This document shows, piece after piece, positions 51,279 to 59,058 of a DNA stretch of 64,000 nt. Source of the DNA: Breoghania sp037026715. GTDB taxonomy: Bacteria > Pseudomonadota > Alphaproteobacteria > Rhizobiales > Stappiaceae. Where the stretch lies: contig NZ_JBANCG010000001.1 of assembly GCF_037026715.1 (NCBI RefSeq), positions 434,001-498,000 on the forward strand. The letters run 5' to 3'. The notes under the pieces are model-generated. The model was given only the letters and a program-made list of their open reading frames with translations. It made no database searches and was not told the DNA's origin. A program made the position numbers and the translations under genes. Each line of letters begins with the position of its first letter. The stretch's first letter is position 1.

Positions 51279-52178
51279 ATGCCAGCACTCTCCCGTGATC
51301 CCGGTCTCCGCGATGGCGGCTTCGGAACGTGTCGGCCCGGCAGGTTCCGGCGCATGGTCATCGCGGCGACGCGGCAGCTGCCGGAGGGCTGGACGGGCCG
51401 ACGGCTGGCGCTGCTGCTGCGCCGGTTCGGCCTTGCCTTCCTGAACCATCCGCTCGACGTCACGGTCTTCGGCGCGGCGATGCGCCTTCACCCCTTCGCC
51501 AACGTGTGCGAGCGCCGCGTCCTGTTCACGCCGCAGTTCTTCGACGCGGAGGAACGGGCGCTGCTCGCCGCGCATGTGTGCGAGGACATGGTGTTCGTCG
51601 ATATCGGCGCCAATGTCGGCATCTATTCGCTGTTCGTCGCCGGCCTGGTGGGGCCGGGGGCCCGTATCGTCGCGGTGGAACCTCAGCCGGCGCTGTTTGA
51701 CCGGCTGGTGCACAACATCGCCTTCAATCCCGGCTTCTCGATCGATGCGGTGCCGGTTGCTGTGACCGATCGCGACGGCGCGGCGCGGCTCTTTCTCGAT
51801 CCGAACAACGAGGGCCAGGCAAGCATCCGCTTCATCATGTCGAGCGAGGCGGAGACGATGCAGATCAACGTGCCCTCGCGCTCGCTGCTCTCGCTGTTGC
51901 GCGCCCAGGGCCTTTCGCGCGTCGATGCGATGAAGCTCGACGTCACCGGCGCGGAGGATATCATTCTCGCCGCGTTCCTGCGCGAGGCGCCGCAGTCGCT
52001 GTGGCCGCGCGTGATCATCATGGAGAACACGCCGCAGCGCTGGCAGGAGGATTGCGTGGAGATGCTGAAGGCGCACGGCTGGCGCGTGGTTCAGGAAACG
52101 CGGATGAACGTGTTCATGGAGCGCGAGGACGGCGTGCCGGTGATGGAATTCGGCGCGGAATCTGGCGTGGGCGGCTGA
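51279..52178 (+). CDS. FkbM-family SAM-dependent methyltransferase
   Basis: The 299-residue protein has the SAM-binding motif VFVDIGANVGIYSLFVAGL, VAVEPQPALFDRLVHNI, the conserved KLDVTGAEDIILAAF and a C-terminal WRVVQETRMNVFME. FkbM methyltransferases often modify sugars or polyketides; the substrate is not evident and no glycan cluster is adjacent. Starts at ATG 51279 or 51354 are both possible; the first gives a leader of 25 residues before the second Met. Confidence 0.85.
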   Translation: MPALSRDPGLRDGGFGTCRPGRFRRMVIAATRQLPEGWTGRRLALLLRRFGLAFLNHPLDVTVFGAAMRLHPFANVCERRVLFTPQFFDAEERALLAAHVCEDMVFVDIGANVGIYSLFVAGLVGPGARIVAVEPQPALFDRLVHNIAFNPGFSIDAVPVAVTDRDGAARLFLDPNNEGQASIRFIMSSEAETMQINVPSRSLLSLLRAQGLSRVDAMKLDVTGAEDIILAAFLREAPQSLWPRVIIMENTPQRWQEDCVEMLKAHGWRVVQETRMNVFMEREDGVPVMEFGAESGVGG

Positions 52179-52245
52179 CATCTCGGCGCTTGACGTTGCG
52201 GCCTCTGGCGTGTGGCAAGCTGACGTATTAACCGAGGGTTGAAGG

Positions 52246-52279
52246 GTGCCTGTCCGGGGTCTATGTCCGGGACAGGCAC
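52246..52279 (+). terminator. Hairpin after the FkbM gene
   Basis: GTGCCTGTCCGG pairs with CCGGGACAGGCAC (one-base bulge) across a loop of about 9 nt, 68 bp after the stop codon. It lacks a T-tract, so termination is uncertain; it could instead be a remnant of a repetitive element. Confidence 0.4.
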
Positions 52280-52304
52280 ACAGCAGAAATATCGGACATT
52301 TTCG

Positions 52305-52532
52305 ATGTTGCGTTTCACTCCGACCGATCCCGAGCTCTCCCGCCTGTTTCTGGCGCATACGCTACGCTATTACATGCAGCCGCTCAGGGCGCGCGACGTT
52401 CCGGAATTCGTCGAGGAGATGAAAAGCCGCCTCGGCATTGACGGCCTGTCGCGCACCGGTGCGGGCACGCCGGCGGGATATATCGGGACCGAGGACGAGC
52501 CGCGGATCCATCCGATCTACTGGAACAGGTAG
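52305..52532 (+). CDS. Hypothetical protein, weak support
   Basis: A 75-codon frame (MLRFTPTDPELSRLFLAHTL...) with mixed polar content and no recognised domain. No clear ribosome-binding site precedes the ATG. It is the only candidate in the 468-bp gap between the FkbM gene and tRNA-Leu. Confidence 0.35.
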   Translation: MLRFTPTDPELSRLFLAHTLRYYMQPLRARDVPEFVEEMKSRLGIDGLSRTGAGTPAGYIGTEDEPRIHPIYWNR

Positions 52533-52647
52533 GCTCGGCTGTCCGGTCGCTTGCGGTGCCTAGGCATCGTCGTCCCCTCATTTTCGCCATGTCCGGCTTG
52601 AACCCGCCCGCGCAGCAAGCTACTCGATAGCAGTCGCAATGCTTTTC

Positions 52648-52732
52648 GCGGGCGTGGCGGAACTGGTAGACGCAAGGGACTTAAAATCCCTCGACCTTGG
52701 TCATACGGGTTCGAGTCCCGTCGCCCGCACCA
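52648..52732 (+). tRNA. tRNA-Leu (anticodon TAA)
   Basis: The 85-nt sequence folds as a class II tRNA: acceptor GCGGGCG pairs with CGCCCGC followed by encoded ACCA, anticodon stem AGGGA/TCCCT with loop CTTAAAA, and a long variable arm (CGACCTTGGTCA region). The TψC loop GGTTCGAGTCC is present. The anticodon TAA decodes UUA/UUG. No integrase lies beside it. Confidence 0.96.
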
Positions 52733-52877
52733 CCCTTCGCCCGAAGGCTTCGAAAGCAGCTCTCGCGCCTGCGTTTTTCCCCTCCTGCACAACGGCTTTG
52801 CCAGACCGGTTCGCGGAACCGATCGGGGCCTTTGCGCATTCTTCCTTCACGTTGTCGGACCGCTTCAGGAGGAGATC

Positions 52878-52961
52878 ATGGGACGCGGACTTATATTGTG
52901 GCTGGTGGGCATTCCCTTGCCCGTCATCCTGCTGCTCTGGGTGCTGGGTTTCCTGCACTGA
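52878..52961 (+). CDS. 27-residue membrane protein
   Basis: This very short frame encodes MGRGLILWLVGIPLPVILLL, then WVLGFLH: a single hydrophobic helix with a short charged start. AGGAGGAG lies 5 nt before the ATG, the best ribosome-binding site in the area, and a strong terminator follows at 53014. Those signals make it very likely a real gene. Similar tiny inner-membrane proteins exist in related bacteria, but I cannot name a family or function. Confidence 0.72.
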   Translation: MGRGLILWLVGIPLPVILLLWVLGFLH

Positions 52962-53013
52962 GAGGGAATGAGGCTTTCCTATCGATGAAGGGGGCGAAAG
53001 CTCCCGCAGGATG

Positions 53014-53043
53014 CGGCCCGCCGGCTGACGGTGGGCCGTTTTT
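53014..53043 (+). terminator. Intrinsic terminator after the 27-residue gene
   Basis: CGGCCCGCC pairs imperfectly with GGTGGGCCG and is followed by five T; it lies 53 bp after the stop codon at 52961. Confidence 0.7.
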
Positions 53044-53072
53044 CATGCCCGGCCCCGGAAAAGAGCTGCGCT

Positions 53073-53579
53073 CTACTCCGTCTCGTCCGCCTCATCCTCG
53101 CTTTGCTGTGGAAGGTGGGCGGCAAGAGCCTCGCCGATGCGGGCGTGGTCGGTGGCCAGTCCCGTGGCGCTGATGCCGATCGGATAGAAACCGAGCAGGC
53201 CGTTGACCCGCGCCATCCAGCGCTTCGGGCGCGAGGTGATGTGGGCGGAGACGGGCTCGGTGCCCGCCACTGCGTAGAAGCGCAGTCCGATGAGGCGGAC
53301 TTCCTTCATGCTGGTGAGCACGTCCCAGGGGATGGTCTCGTCGACAAGGCGCCGGTCGAAGAGGCCGGTCTCGTCGATGCGCAACACCTCCCGCTCGTCC
53401 ATCAGGCGGATCATGTTGAGCAGCGTCAGCACGATGAAGAAGATGAAGGCGACCTGCGCGACACCGAAGACGAACGGGTCGCTCGTCAGCGCAAGGCCAT
53501 AGCTGACGCCGGTAAAGACGATGCTGAGCACCAGCAGCAGCGCCACTTTCTTGCGGTCGTATTTCACGGAAAGGTTCAT
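53073..53579 (-). CDS. Two-helix membrane protein, STM3941-like
   Basis: The 168-residue protein has two adjacent membrane helices (about 13-33 and 39-60) followed by a cytoplasmic domain (REVLRIDETGLFDRRLVDETIPWDV, shortened here to its start) resembling STM3941/PH-like proteins, then an acidic tail. The function is unknown. Start: ATG 53579 or GTG 53588; neither has a strong ribosome-binding site. It stands alone. Confidence 0.75.
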   Translation of the reverse strand: MNLSVKYDRKKVALLLVLSIVFTGVSYGLALTSDPFVFGVAQVAFIFFIVLTLLNMIRLMDEREVLRIDETGLFDRRLVDETIPWDVLTSMKEVRLIGLRFYAVAGTEPVSAHITSRPKRWMARVNGLLGFYPIGISATGLATDHARIGEALAAHLPQQSEDEADETE

Positions 53580-53888
53580 GTCGGACACAGCCTGGTGGTG
53601 TGATTTTCAGGCGGCGAACCTAGCGGTGCGGGCGCCGGAAATGAAACGAATTCGTGTCCGTCGCGTCGGTTTCGGCCGAAAGCGCGGACAATGGGCTGAT
53701 GTTGCAGCGTCTTTCGCACAGCGACGGATCGGCGCACGGCAAGGTTGCGAGGGCGGTGCGGTCCCGGTTCGGCCCCGATGACATTGACAGAAAGGTCAAT
53801 TCGTCGTCTCTCAGGAACCTTGCGCGCCCGCGGTCAGCAAAGGACGGGCGCCGCCTGAAGAGGGTTGCTCTAACCGGGAGTTCATTTC
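53580..53888. other. Divergent region with possible trpX promoter
   Basis: About 310 bp without a gene. ATTGAC and GTCAAT (53783-53800) form an inverted repeat that includes a perfect -35 hexamer TTGACA, about 100 bp before the trpX ATG. The -10 is not convincing. Confidence 0.35.
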
Positions 53889-54866
53889 ATGCGTAAAGTC
53901 GTTTTGCCGCTTGCCCTTGCAGCCGGCCTCGCCGTGCCGGCGGCGCTTTCCGGTCAACCGGCCATGGCCGCCGATACCGTGACCGTCGCCGTGACCGCCA
54001 TCGTCGAGCATCCGGCTCTCGATGCCTGCCGCGACGGCGTCAAGGAGGCGCTGAAGGAGGCCGGCTACGTCGAGGGCAAGAACCTCAAGTTCATTTACGA
54101 AAGCGCCCAGGGCAACCCGGCGACCGCGACCCAGATCGCGCGCCAGTTCGTCGGGGAGAGCCCGGATGTGATCGTCCCGATCTCCACGCCCTCGGCCCAG
54201 GCGGTGGCGGCGGCCACCAAGTCGATCCCGATCGTCTTTTCCGCGATCACCGATCCGGTCGGCGCGCAGCTCGTCAAACAGATGGAAAAGCCCGGCGGCA
54301 ACATCACCGGCGTTTCCGACGCCTCGCCGATCGCCGACCAGGTCGCGCTGATGCAGGAGATCACGCCGGACATCAAGACCATCGGCTACCTCTACAATCC
54401 GGGCGAGGCGAATTCCGTCTCCACCTTGAAGGTGCTGACGGACGTCGCCGGAAAGGCGGGGTTAAAGGTCGTTGAGTCGACCGCGACCAAGACGGCTGAA
54501 GTGCAGCAGGCCATGCGCGCACTCGTCGGCAAGGCGGACGCGGTCTACGTGCCGACCGACAACACCATCGTTTCCGCGTTCGAGGCGGCGGTGAAAGTGG
54601 CGCAGGAGAACAAGCTTCCGCTCTATGCCGCCGATACGGACTCCGTTCCCCGCGGCGCGCTGGCGGCGCTTGGCTTCAACTATTTCGACGTCGGCAAGCA
54701 GACGGGCGCGAAGGTCATCGAGATCCTCAAGGGGACGCCCGCCGGCGATATCAACGTGGAAGTCGCCAAGGGCACGAACCTCGTCGTCAATCCGGCATCC
54801 GCCGAGAAAATGGGCGTGACGATCCCCGATGCGGTGATCGAACGCGCCACGAAGGTGGTTGAATAG
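53889..54866 (+). CDS. ABC transporter substrate-binding protein, TrpX family
   Basis: The 325-residue lipid-free binding protein has a signal peptide ending MAADTV and the ABC_sub_bind domain: VEHPALDACRDGVKEALKEA, PIVFSAITDPVGAQLV, YVPTDNTIVSAFEAAVKVA and LAALGFNYFDVGKQTG. Family members transport tryptophan in streptococci (TrpXYZ), but relatives probably have other substrates, so the ligand is open. The permease and ATPase genes follow. Confidence 0.9.
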   Translation: MRKVVLPLALAAGLAVPAALSGQPAMAADTVTVAVTAIVEHPALDACRDGVKEALKEAGYVEGKNLKFIYESAQGNPATATQIARQFVGESPDVIVPISTPSAQAVAAATKSIPIVFSAITDPVGAQLVKQMEKPGGNITGVSDASPIADQVALMQEITPDIKTIGYLYNPGEANSVSTLKVLTDVAGKAGLKVVESTATKTAEVQQAMRALVGKADAVYVPTDNTIVSAFEAAVKVAQENKLPLYAADTDSVPRGALAALGFNYFDVGKQTGAKVIEILKGTPAGDINVEVAKGTNLVVNPASAEKMGVTIPDAVIERATKVVE

Positions 54867-54890
54867 CCGGCTCCGGCCGCTTAAACCAAG

Positions 54891-54924
54891 AAACCGCCGC
54901 GTCTCGCTCCGCGGCGGTTTTTTG
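54891..54924 (+). terminator. Intrinsic terminator between binding-protein and permease genes
   Basis: AACCGCCGCG pairs with CGCGGCGGTT (offset by one) and runs into six T. It lies 24 bp after the binding-protein stop and 48 bp before the permease start, so part of the transcription would stop here and the binding protein would be made in excess. Confidence 0.85.
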
Positions 54925-54971
54925 TATTTGTGGCAGGATTGCCCACCCCACCTCCAATCGCGGAAAAGACC

Positions 54972-55856
54972 GTGACTGAAATTGCCTTCTGGGGGGCCGT
55001 CGAACTCGGCCTCGTCTATGCCTTCGTCGCGCTCGGGGTCTACCTCGCCTTCCGCGTGCTCGATTTCCCCGATCTGACCGTCGATGGCTCGATGCCGCTT
55101 GGCGCGGCGACGTCCGCGGTGCTGCTCATCCACGGGGTCAACCCGTGGCTGGCGACGGCGGCGGCGATGGCCGCCGGCGCGGTGGCCGGCATCGTCACGG
55201 CGACGCTGAACGTGCGCTTCAAGATCCTGCATCTGCTGGCCTCGATCCTCACCATGACGGCGCTGTTCTCGATCAACCTCAGGGTGATGGGCCGACCGAA
55301 CGTGGCGCTTCTGAGCGAGGACACGATCCTCACGCCGTTCTACGGTCTCGGCGTGCCGGACTATTACGTGCGCCCGGCCTTCTGCTTCGTGCTGGTGGTG
55401 ATCGCGGTGGCGCTGGTCGCGTGGTTCCTGCGTTCCGAATTCGGCCTTGCGATGCGCGCCACGGGCGCCAATCCGCGCATGGCCCGGGCGCAAGGGGTGC
55501 GCACCAACCTCCAGATCTATGTCGGCATGGCGCTGTCGAACGCGCTGGTCGGACTGGCGGGCGCGCTGTTTGCCCAGACCAACGGCTTTGCCGACGTGAC
55601 GTCCGGCGTCGGCACGATCGTCGTCGGGCTGGCCGCGGTCATCGTCGGCGAGACGCTGCTGCCGAGCCGGCTCGTCACGGTCGCGCTGATCGGCGCGGTG
55701 ATCGGCTCGGTCGTCTACCGCATCGCCGTGCAGCTTGCGCTTTCCGCCGACGTGATCGGCCTCAAGGCCTCCGACCTCAATCTGGTCACCGCCGTCCTCG
55801 TGGCGATCGCGCTGATCCTGCCGCGGCTTCGCAAGAAGGGGAGGGCGGCATCATGA
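54972..55856 (+). CDS. ABC transporter permease, TrpY family
   Basis: The 294-residue permease (FWGAVELGLVYAFVALGVYL, then AFRVLDFPDLTVDGSMPLGA) has about eight membrane segments and the family's LTVDGS motif. GTG 54972 is preferred; an earlier GTG at 54930 lies at the foot of the terminator and cannot have a ribosome-binding site. The stop overlaps the ATPase start (ATGA). Confidence 0.88.
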   Translation: MTEIAFWGAVELGLVYAFVALGVYLAFRVLDFPDLTVDGSMPLGAATSAVLLIHGVNPWLATAAAMAAGAVAGIVTATLNVRFKILHLLASILTMTALFSINLRVMGRPNVALLSEDTILTPFYGLGVPDYYVRPAFCFVLVVIAVALVAWFLRSEFGLAMRATGANPRMARAQGVRTNLQIYVGMALSNALVGLAGALFAQTNGFADVTSGVGTIVVGLAAVIVGETLLPSRLVTVALIGAVIGSVVYRIAVQLALSADVIGLKASDLNLVTAVLVAIALILPRLRKKGRAAS

Positions 55857-56644
55857 TCCGCGTCTCGCAACTGGGCATCACTTTCAACCCCGGCACGCCT
55901 TTGGAAAAGCGCGCGCTGAACGGCGTCGACCTTACCGTCGAGCCCGGCGAGTTCGTGACGCTGATCGGCTCCAACGGCGCGGGCAAGTCGACCCTTCTGG
56001 GGGCGGTTGCCGGCGACGTGATGGCCAGCGAAGGCTCCATCGTCATCGGCGAGACGGAGGTCACGCGGTGGCCGGCGGCGCGGCGGGCGGGTCTTGTCGC
56101 CCGCGTCTTTCAGGACCCGCTGGCGGGCTCCTGCGGCACGCTGTCGATTGAGGAAAATCTGGCGCTTGCCGCCGCGCGCGGCCGCAAGCGCGGGCTTTCC
56201 GGTGCGCTGCCGCGCTCGCGTCGCGCATTCTTCAAGGAGCGCATCGCGGAGCTTGGACTTGGCCTTGAAAACCGCCTGGAGGACCAGATGGGCCTTCTGT
56301 CTGGCGGTCAGCGGCAGGCGGTCTCGCTCGTCATGGCGACGCTGGCGGGAAGCGACGTGCTGCTCTTGGACGAACATACCGCCGCGCTCGACCCGCACAT
56401 GGCCGCCTTCGTTCTGGAACTCACCTGCCGCTTTCAGGCGGAACTGAAGCTCACGACGCTGATGGTCACCCATTCGATGCGTCAGGCGCTCGATGCCGGC
56501 ACGCGCACGGTGATGCTTCACGAGGGCCGCATCGTGCTCGACGTGAAGGGCGATCAGCGCAAGGGGCTCGGCGTCGACGATCTCGTCGACATGTTCCGCA
56601 AGGTGCGCGGACAGGAACTGGAGGACGACGCGCTGCTCTTGTGA
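55853..56644 (+). CDS. ABC transporter ATP-binding protein, TrpZ family
   Basis: The 263-residue ATPase has Walker A GSNGAGKST, signature LLSGGQRQAVSL and Walker B VLLLDEHTAALDP, the DEHTAALDP form being typical of this transporter family. It overlaps the permease gene by four bases and completes the three-part importer. A frame extending far upstream lies inside the permease gene and is not real. Confidence 0.9.
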   Translation: MIRVSQLGITFNPGTPLEKRALNGVDLTVEPGEFVTLIGSNGAGKSTLLGAVAGDVMASEGSIVIGETEVTRWPAARRAGLVARVFQDPLAGSCGTLSIEENLALAAARGRKRGLSGALPRSRRAFFKERIAELGLGLENRLEDQMGLLSGGQRQAVSLVMATLAGSDVLLLDEHTAALDPHMAAFVLELTCRFQAELKLTTLMVTHSMRQALDAGTRTVMLHEGRIVLDVKGDQRKGLGVDDLVDMFRKVRGQELEDDALLL

Positions 56645-56711
56645 GCGGCGCTGCTCCTCGTCATTGTGATGCGTCCGCGACGCTCTTGCCGGGCGCATGA
56701 TCGGGAAAGAC

Positions 56712-57410
56712 ATGAAGCTTCCTCCCCTCGTCCCCGGACGCCTGATCAAGCGCTACAAGCGCTTTCTCGCCGACATCGAATTCCCTGACGGTTCCGTGAT
56801 CACCGCCCATTGCGCCAATCCCGGCTCGATGATGGGGCTGGCGAGCCCGGGCAACACGGTGTGGCTGTCGAAATCCGATAACCCGAACCGCAAGCTCACC
56901 CACTCCTGGGAACTTGTGGAGGTGGGCGGGGTGTTGATCGGCGTCTCCACGGCGCGGCCCAACGCGCTGGTGGAAGAGGCGATCCTCGCCGGAGTCATCC
57001 CGGAGCTTTCCGGCTATGCGACGCTTCGGCGCGAGGTGAAGTACGGCAAGAATTCCCGCGTCGATATCCTGCTGGAAGACCCGGACAAGCCGACGGCCTA
57101 TGTGGAGGTCAAGAACGTCCACATGATGCGCGAGCCCGGACTGGCGGAATTTCCCGACGCCGTAACGGCGCGCGGGGCCAAGCATCTGGTCGAGCTCGGC
57201 GACATGGTGGAGGCCGGGCACCGGGCGGTGATGGTCTATCTGGTGCAGTATCCGACTGCGGAGCGGCTGGCGTTCGCCCGCGACATCGATCCAGCCTACG
57301 GCGAGGCCTTCGACCTCGCCCGCTCGCGCGGCGTGGAGGCGGTGGCGACGGTGTGCGAGATCACGCAGGACGAGATCCGCGCGGTGCGGCCGATCCCGGT
57401 TCTGGGGTAG
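56712..57410 (+). CDS. sfsA: SfsA family DNA-binding/nuclease-like protein
   Basis: The 232-residue protein has the SfsA landmarks LVPGRLIKRYKRFLADIEFP, HCANPGSMMGL, NSRVDILLED, YVEVKNVHM and FPDAVTARGAKHLVEL. It was first described as a sugar-fermentation stimulator in E. coli; the C-terminal part has a PD-(D/E)XK nuclease-like fold. ATG 56712 (GGGAAAG upstream) is preferred to ATG 56697. It follows the transporter operon by about 65 bp. Confidence 0.93.
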   Translation: MKLPPLVPGRLIKRYKRFLADIEFPDGSVITAHCANPGSMMGLASPGNTVWLSKSDNPNRKLTHSWELVEVGGVLIGVSTARPNALVEEAILAGVIPELSGYATLRREVKYGKNSRVDILLEDPDKPTAYVEVKNVHMMREPGLAEFPDAVTARGAKHLVELGDMVEAGHRAVMVYLVQYPTAERLAFARDIDPAYGEAFDLARSRGVEAVATVCEITQDEIRAVRPIPVLG

Positions 57411-57440
57411 CTGGCGACGCGACGAATTCGGTCCCCGCAG

Positions 57441-57513
57441 GCGCCATTGCCGGCCGCAGCATTCGGCGCGTGCGCTGGATCACCCGGACTTCGCCGGGTG
57501 ATGACGGTGGAGA
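57441..57513. repeat. Partial family B repeat
   Basis: The right arm (ATCACCCGGACTTCGCCGGG, then TGATGACGG) is intact and the left arm is largely lost; a fragment GACGAATTCGGTCC resembling arm Y of element E precedes it. It is probably a decayed E/B element. Confidence 0.6.
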
Positions 57514-57601
57514 GACTGGGGGAGGCCGGACGGAGAGAGCGTGTTGGCCGGCGGGGGCACGCTCAGGAGCAGAAGGCGGAGACGGTGCCGTCCGCGTGCG
57601 C

Positions 57602-58345
57602 TCACATCGCTTCCTTGATGCCGACCCGGATCAGCCACCAGTTGACCGGATAGGCGGTGGCGAAGCCGCAGAGCATGGCGATCTGCATCATGAACCAGAA
57701 TTCGGCCATGCCGGAGGAAAGCTCCACGCCGAGCACGTGAGCGAACAGCCAGAAATGGGCGATCGCCATGAAGCCGTACATGCCGACCTGCCATGAGGTC
57801 AGCGACAGCGCGTCGGCCTTGACCGCCTCCTTCAGGCCCTCGCGGACCGAGAGCCCGCGCATGGGCTTGATCGCGAAGTACTGGAAGGCGATGCCGATGG
57901 CGAAGGCGAGGATGAAATCCAGAACCCACACGGCGAAGATCTTCTGTGAGAAGAGAACGCCGTAGCCGAACCATACCGTGATGGCCGGGAAAAGCGCGAC
58001 GAGCGGCTCTGCGATGACATCACCGATGGTGCAGCCCGCGCCGCAGTGGCTGGCGCCCTTGCCGACCTTGACGGCGAAGGGCGTGTCGGAGCCATGCCCG
58101 TGTCCGTCGTGGTGCGAGCCCATGCGGCTGGCGGCGGCGGATTTTCCAAAACGGTAGTAGCCCCAAAGCGCGATGAGCGAGGCGAACAGGGCGACGATCG
58201 GCCAAACGAGATTCATGATCCACATGTGTTGCGGATCGCGTATCTCGTCGATGGCGATGACCGCGCAGCAGATGAAGCCGAGTGTCAGCGAGATGATCGA
58301 AAGCAGGTGCAGCCATACAGGGATGGCGGACGTAGCGGCAAGCAT
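57602..58345 (-). CDS. DUF4396 membrane protein
   Basis: The 247-residue protein has about six membrane segments. Between the second and third lies a His-rich stretch HHDGHGHG and the motif SHCGAGCTIGD, whose two Cys and His could bind a metal; this Cys motif is the core of DUF4396. The function is unknown. Its start lies 6 bp after the stop of the 36-residue membrane protein, so the two form one unit. Confidence 0.87.
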   Translation of the reverse strand: MLAATSAIPVWLHLLSIISLTLGFICCAVIAIDEIRDPQHMWIMNLVWPIVALFASLIALWGYYRFGKSAAASRMGSHHDGHGHGSDTPFAVKVGKGASHCGAGCTIGDVIAEPLVALFPAITVWFGYGVLFSQKIFAVWVLDFILAFAIGIAFQYFAIKPMRGLSVREGLKEAVKADALSLTSWQVGMYGFMAIAHFWLFAHVLGVELSSGMAEFWFMMQIAMLCGFATAYPVNWWLIRVGIKEAM

Positions 58346-58351
58346 CTTGGC

Positions 58352-58462
58352 TCAGCTATCCCAGCTCGGCTTTTCGGAGCGGTCGAACGCAATCACCAGA
58401 AACGAAACGAAGCCGAGCACGACAGAGGCGAAGCACAGGGTGGAAATCCAGTCGTAAACCAT
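58352..58462 (-). CDS. 36-residue membrane protein upstream of DUF4396
   Basis: The short frame reads MVYDWISTLCFASVVLGFVS, then FLVIAFDRSEKPSWDS: one membrane helix and a charged C-terminal tail. AAGGA lies 9 nt before the ATG at 58462, and only 6 bp separate its stop from the DUF4396 start. The gene is too short for most gene-finders. A role as a subunit or regulator of the DUF4396 protein is inferred from position. Confidence 0.75.
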   Translation of the reverse strand: MVYDWISTLCFASVVLGFVSFLVIAFDRSEKPSWDS

Positions 58463-58546
58463 CGGGCAGGGTCCTTCTTTTCAAGGATGCGACCCTTTCT
58501 TAACGGTCTCGCAAGATTTCGGTTCCGTGTTCGTGGGGCTGAGACG

Positions 58547-58595
58547 AAAACGGCCCTTCTGCCGGCCGCCCGCTAAAGGGCGCGCAGAAGGGCCG
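58547..58595 (-). terminator. Terminator-like hairpin, minus strand
   Basis: CGGCCCTTCTGC pairs perfectly with GCAGAAGGGCCG around an inner GC-rich hairpin; read on the minus strand it is followed by TTTTCG. It would end transcription arriving from the L,D-transpeptidase gene, from which it is now separated by about 460 bp of repeats. Confidence 0.65.
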
Positions 58596-58673
58596 AGTTG
58601 TTGTGCTTTCCGGGGCGGGATGCTAGAGCGGTTCATGACGAAACCGAAACGGATCGCGGGTATTTCAGCTCGC

Positions 58674-59028
58674 GGCCCATCCTTAGGGACGGCGCTGACG
58701 CGCCTCCTCAGAGCCTGGCCCGGAAATGGTAGCCCGTTCTTCGTCCCGAATTCCACGCTCCTTCATACCCCTCCATCGTCATCACCCGGCGAAGTCCGGG
58801 TGATCCAGCGCGTGCCCCGAATGCTGCGGCTGGCGATGGATTGCCCGGACTTCGCCGGGCAATGACGGCGGAGGGGCATGAGGGGAATAGCCGAAAGTGC
58901 ATGGCCCGACACAATTTTTTCGAGCCAGACGCTCAGGATGACGTCGTGTTTGGTGTTGGTTTTGCAGGAATAACAACACGGATAACGTCATCCTGAGGAG
59001 GGCCGCAAGGCCCGTCTCGAAGGATGGG
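58674..59028. repeat. Repeat A (copy 5) split by element E with B inside
   Basis: The left half (CCATCCTTAGGGACGGCGC...CCTCCTCA) stops at 58710. Element E follows to 58931, and the palindrome resumes CTCAGGATGACGTC and ends GTCTCGAAGGATGGG. A fragment of family F (TAGAGCGGTTCATGACG) lies just to the left at 58623. The 596-bp gap holds only these repeats and the hairpin at 58547. Confidence 0.8.
58711..58931. mobile_element. MITE-like element E, copy 3 (reverse orientation, with B inside)
   Basis: The 221-bp element carries arm Y first, then B (about 58778-58868), then arm X, so it is inverted relative to copies 1 and 2. Ends are GAGCCTGGCCCGGAAAT and, reversed, CGTCTGGCTCGAAAAAAT. It is flanked by CTCA (58707-58710 and 58932-58935), the complement of the TGAG at copy 2. 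Confidence 0.75.
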
Positions 59029-59058
59029 CGACCTGCTTCCGTCCAACCGTGAATAGCT

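Noticed and set aside
52648..53043. A genomic island attached at tRNA-Leu
   Set aside because: There is no integrase, no repeat of the tRNA 3' end in the window, and the following genes look like ordinary chromosomal genes.
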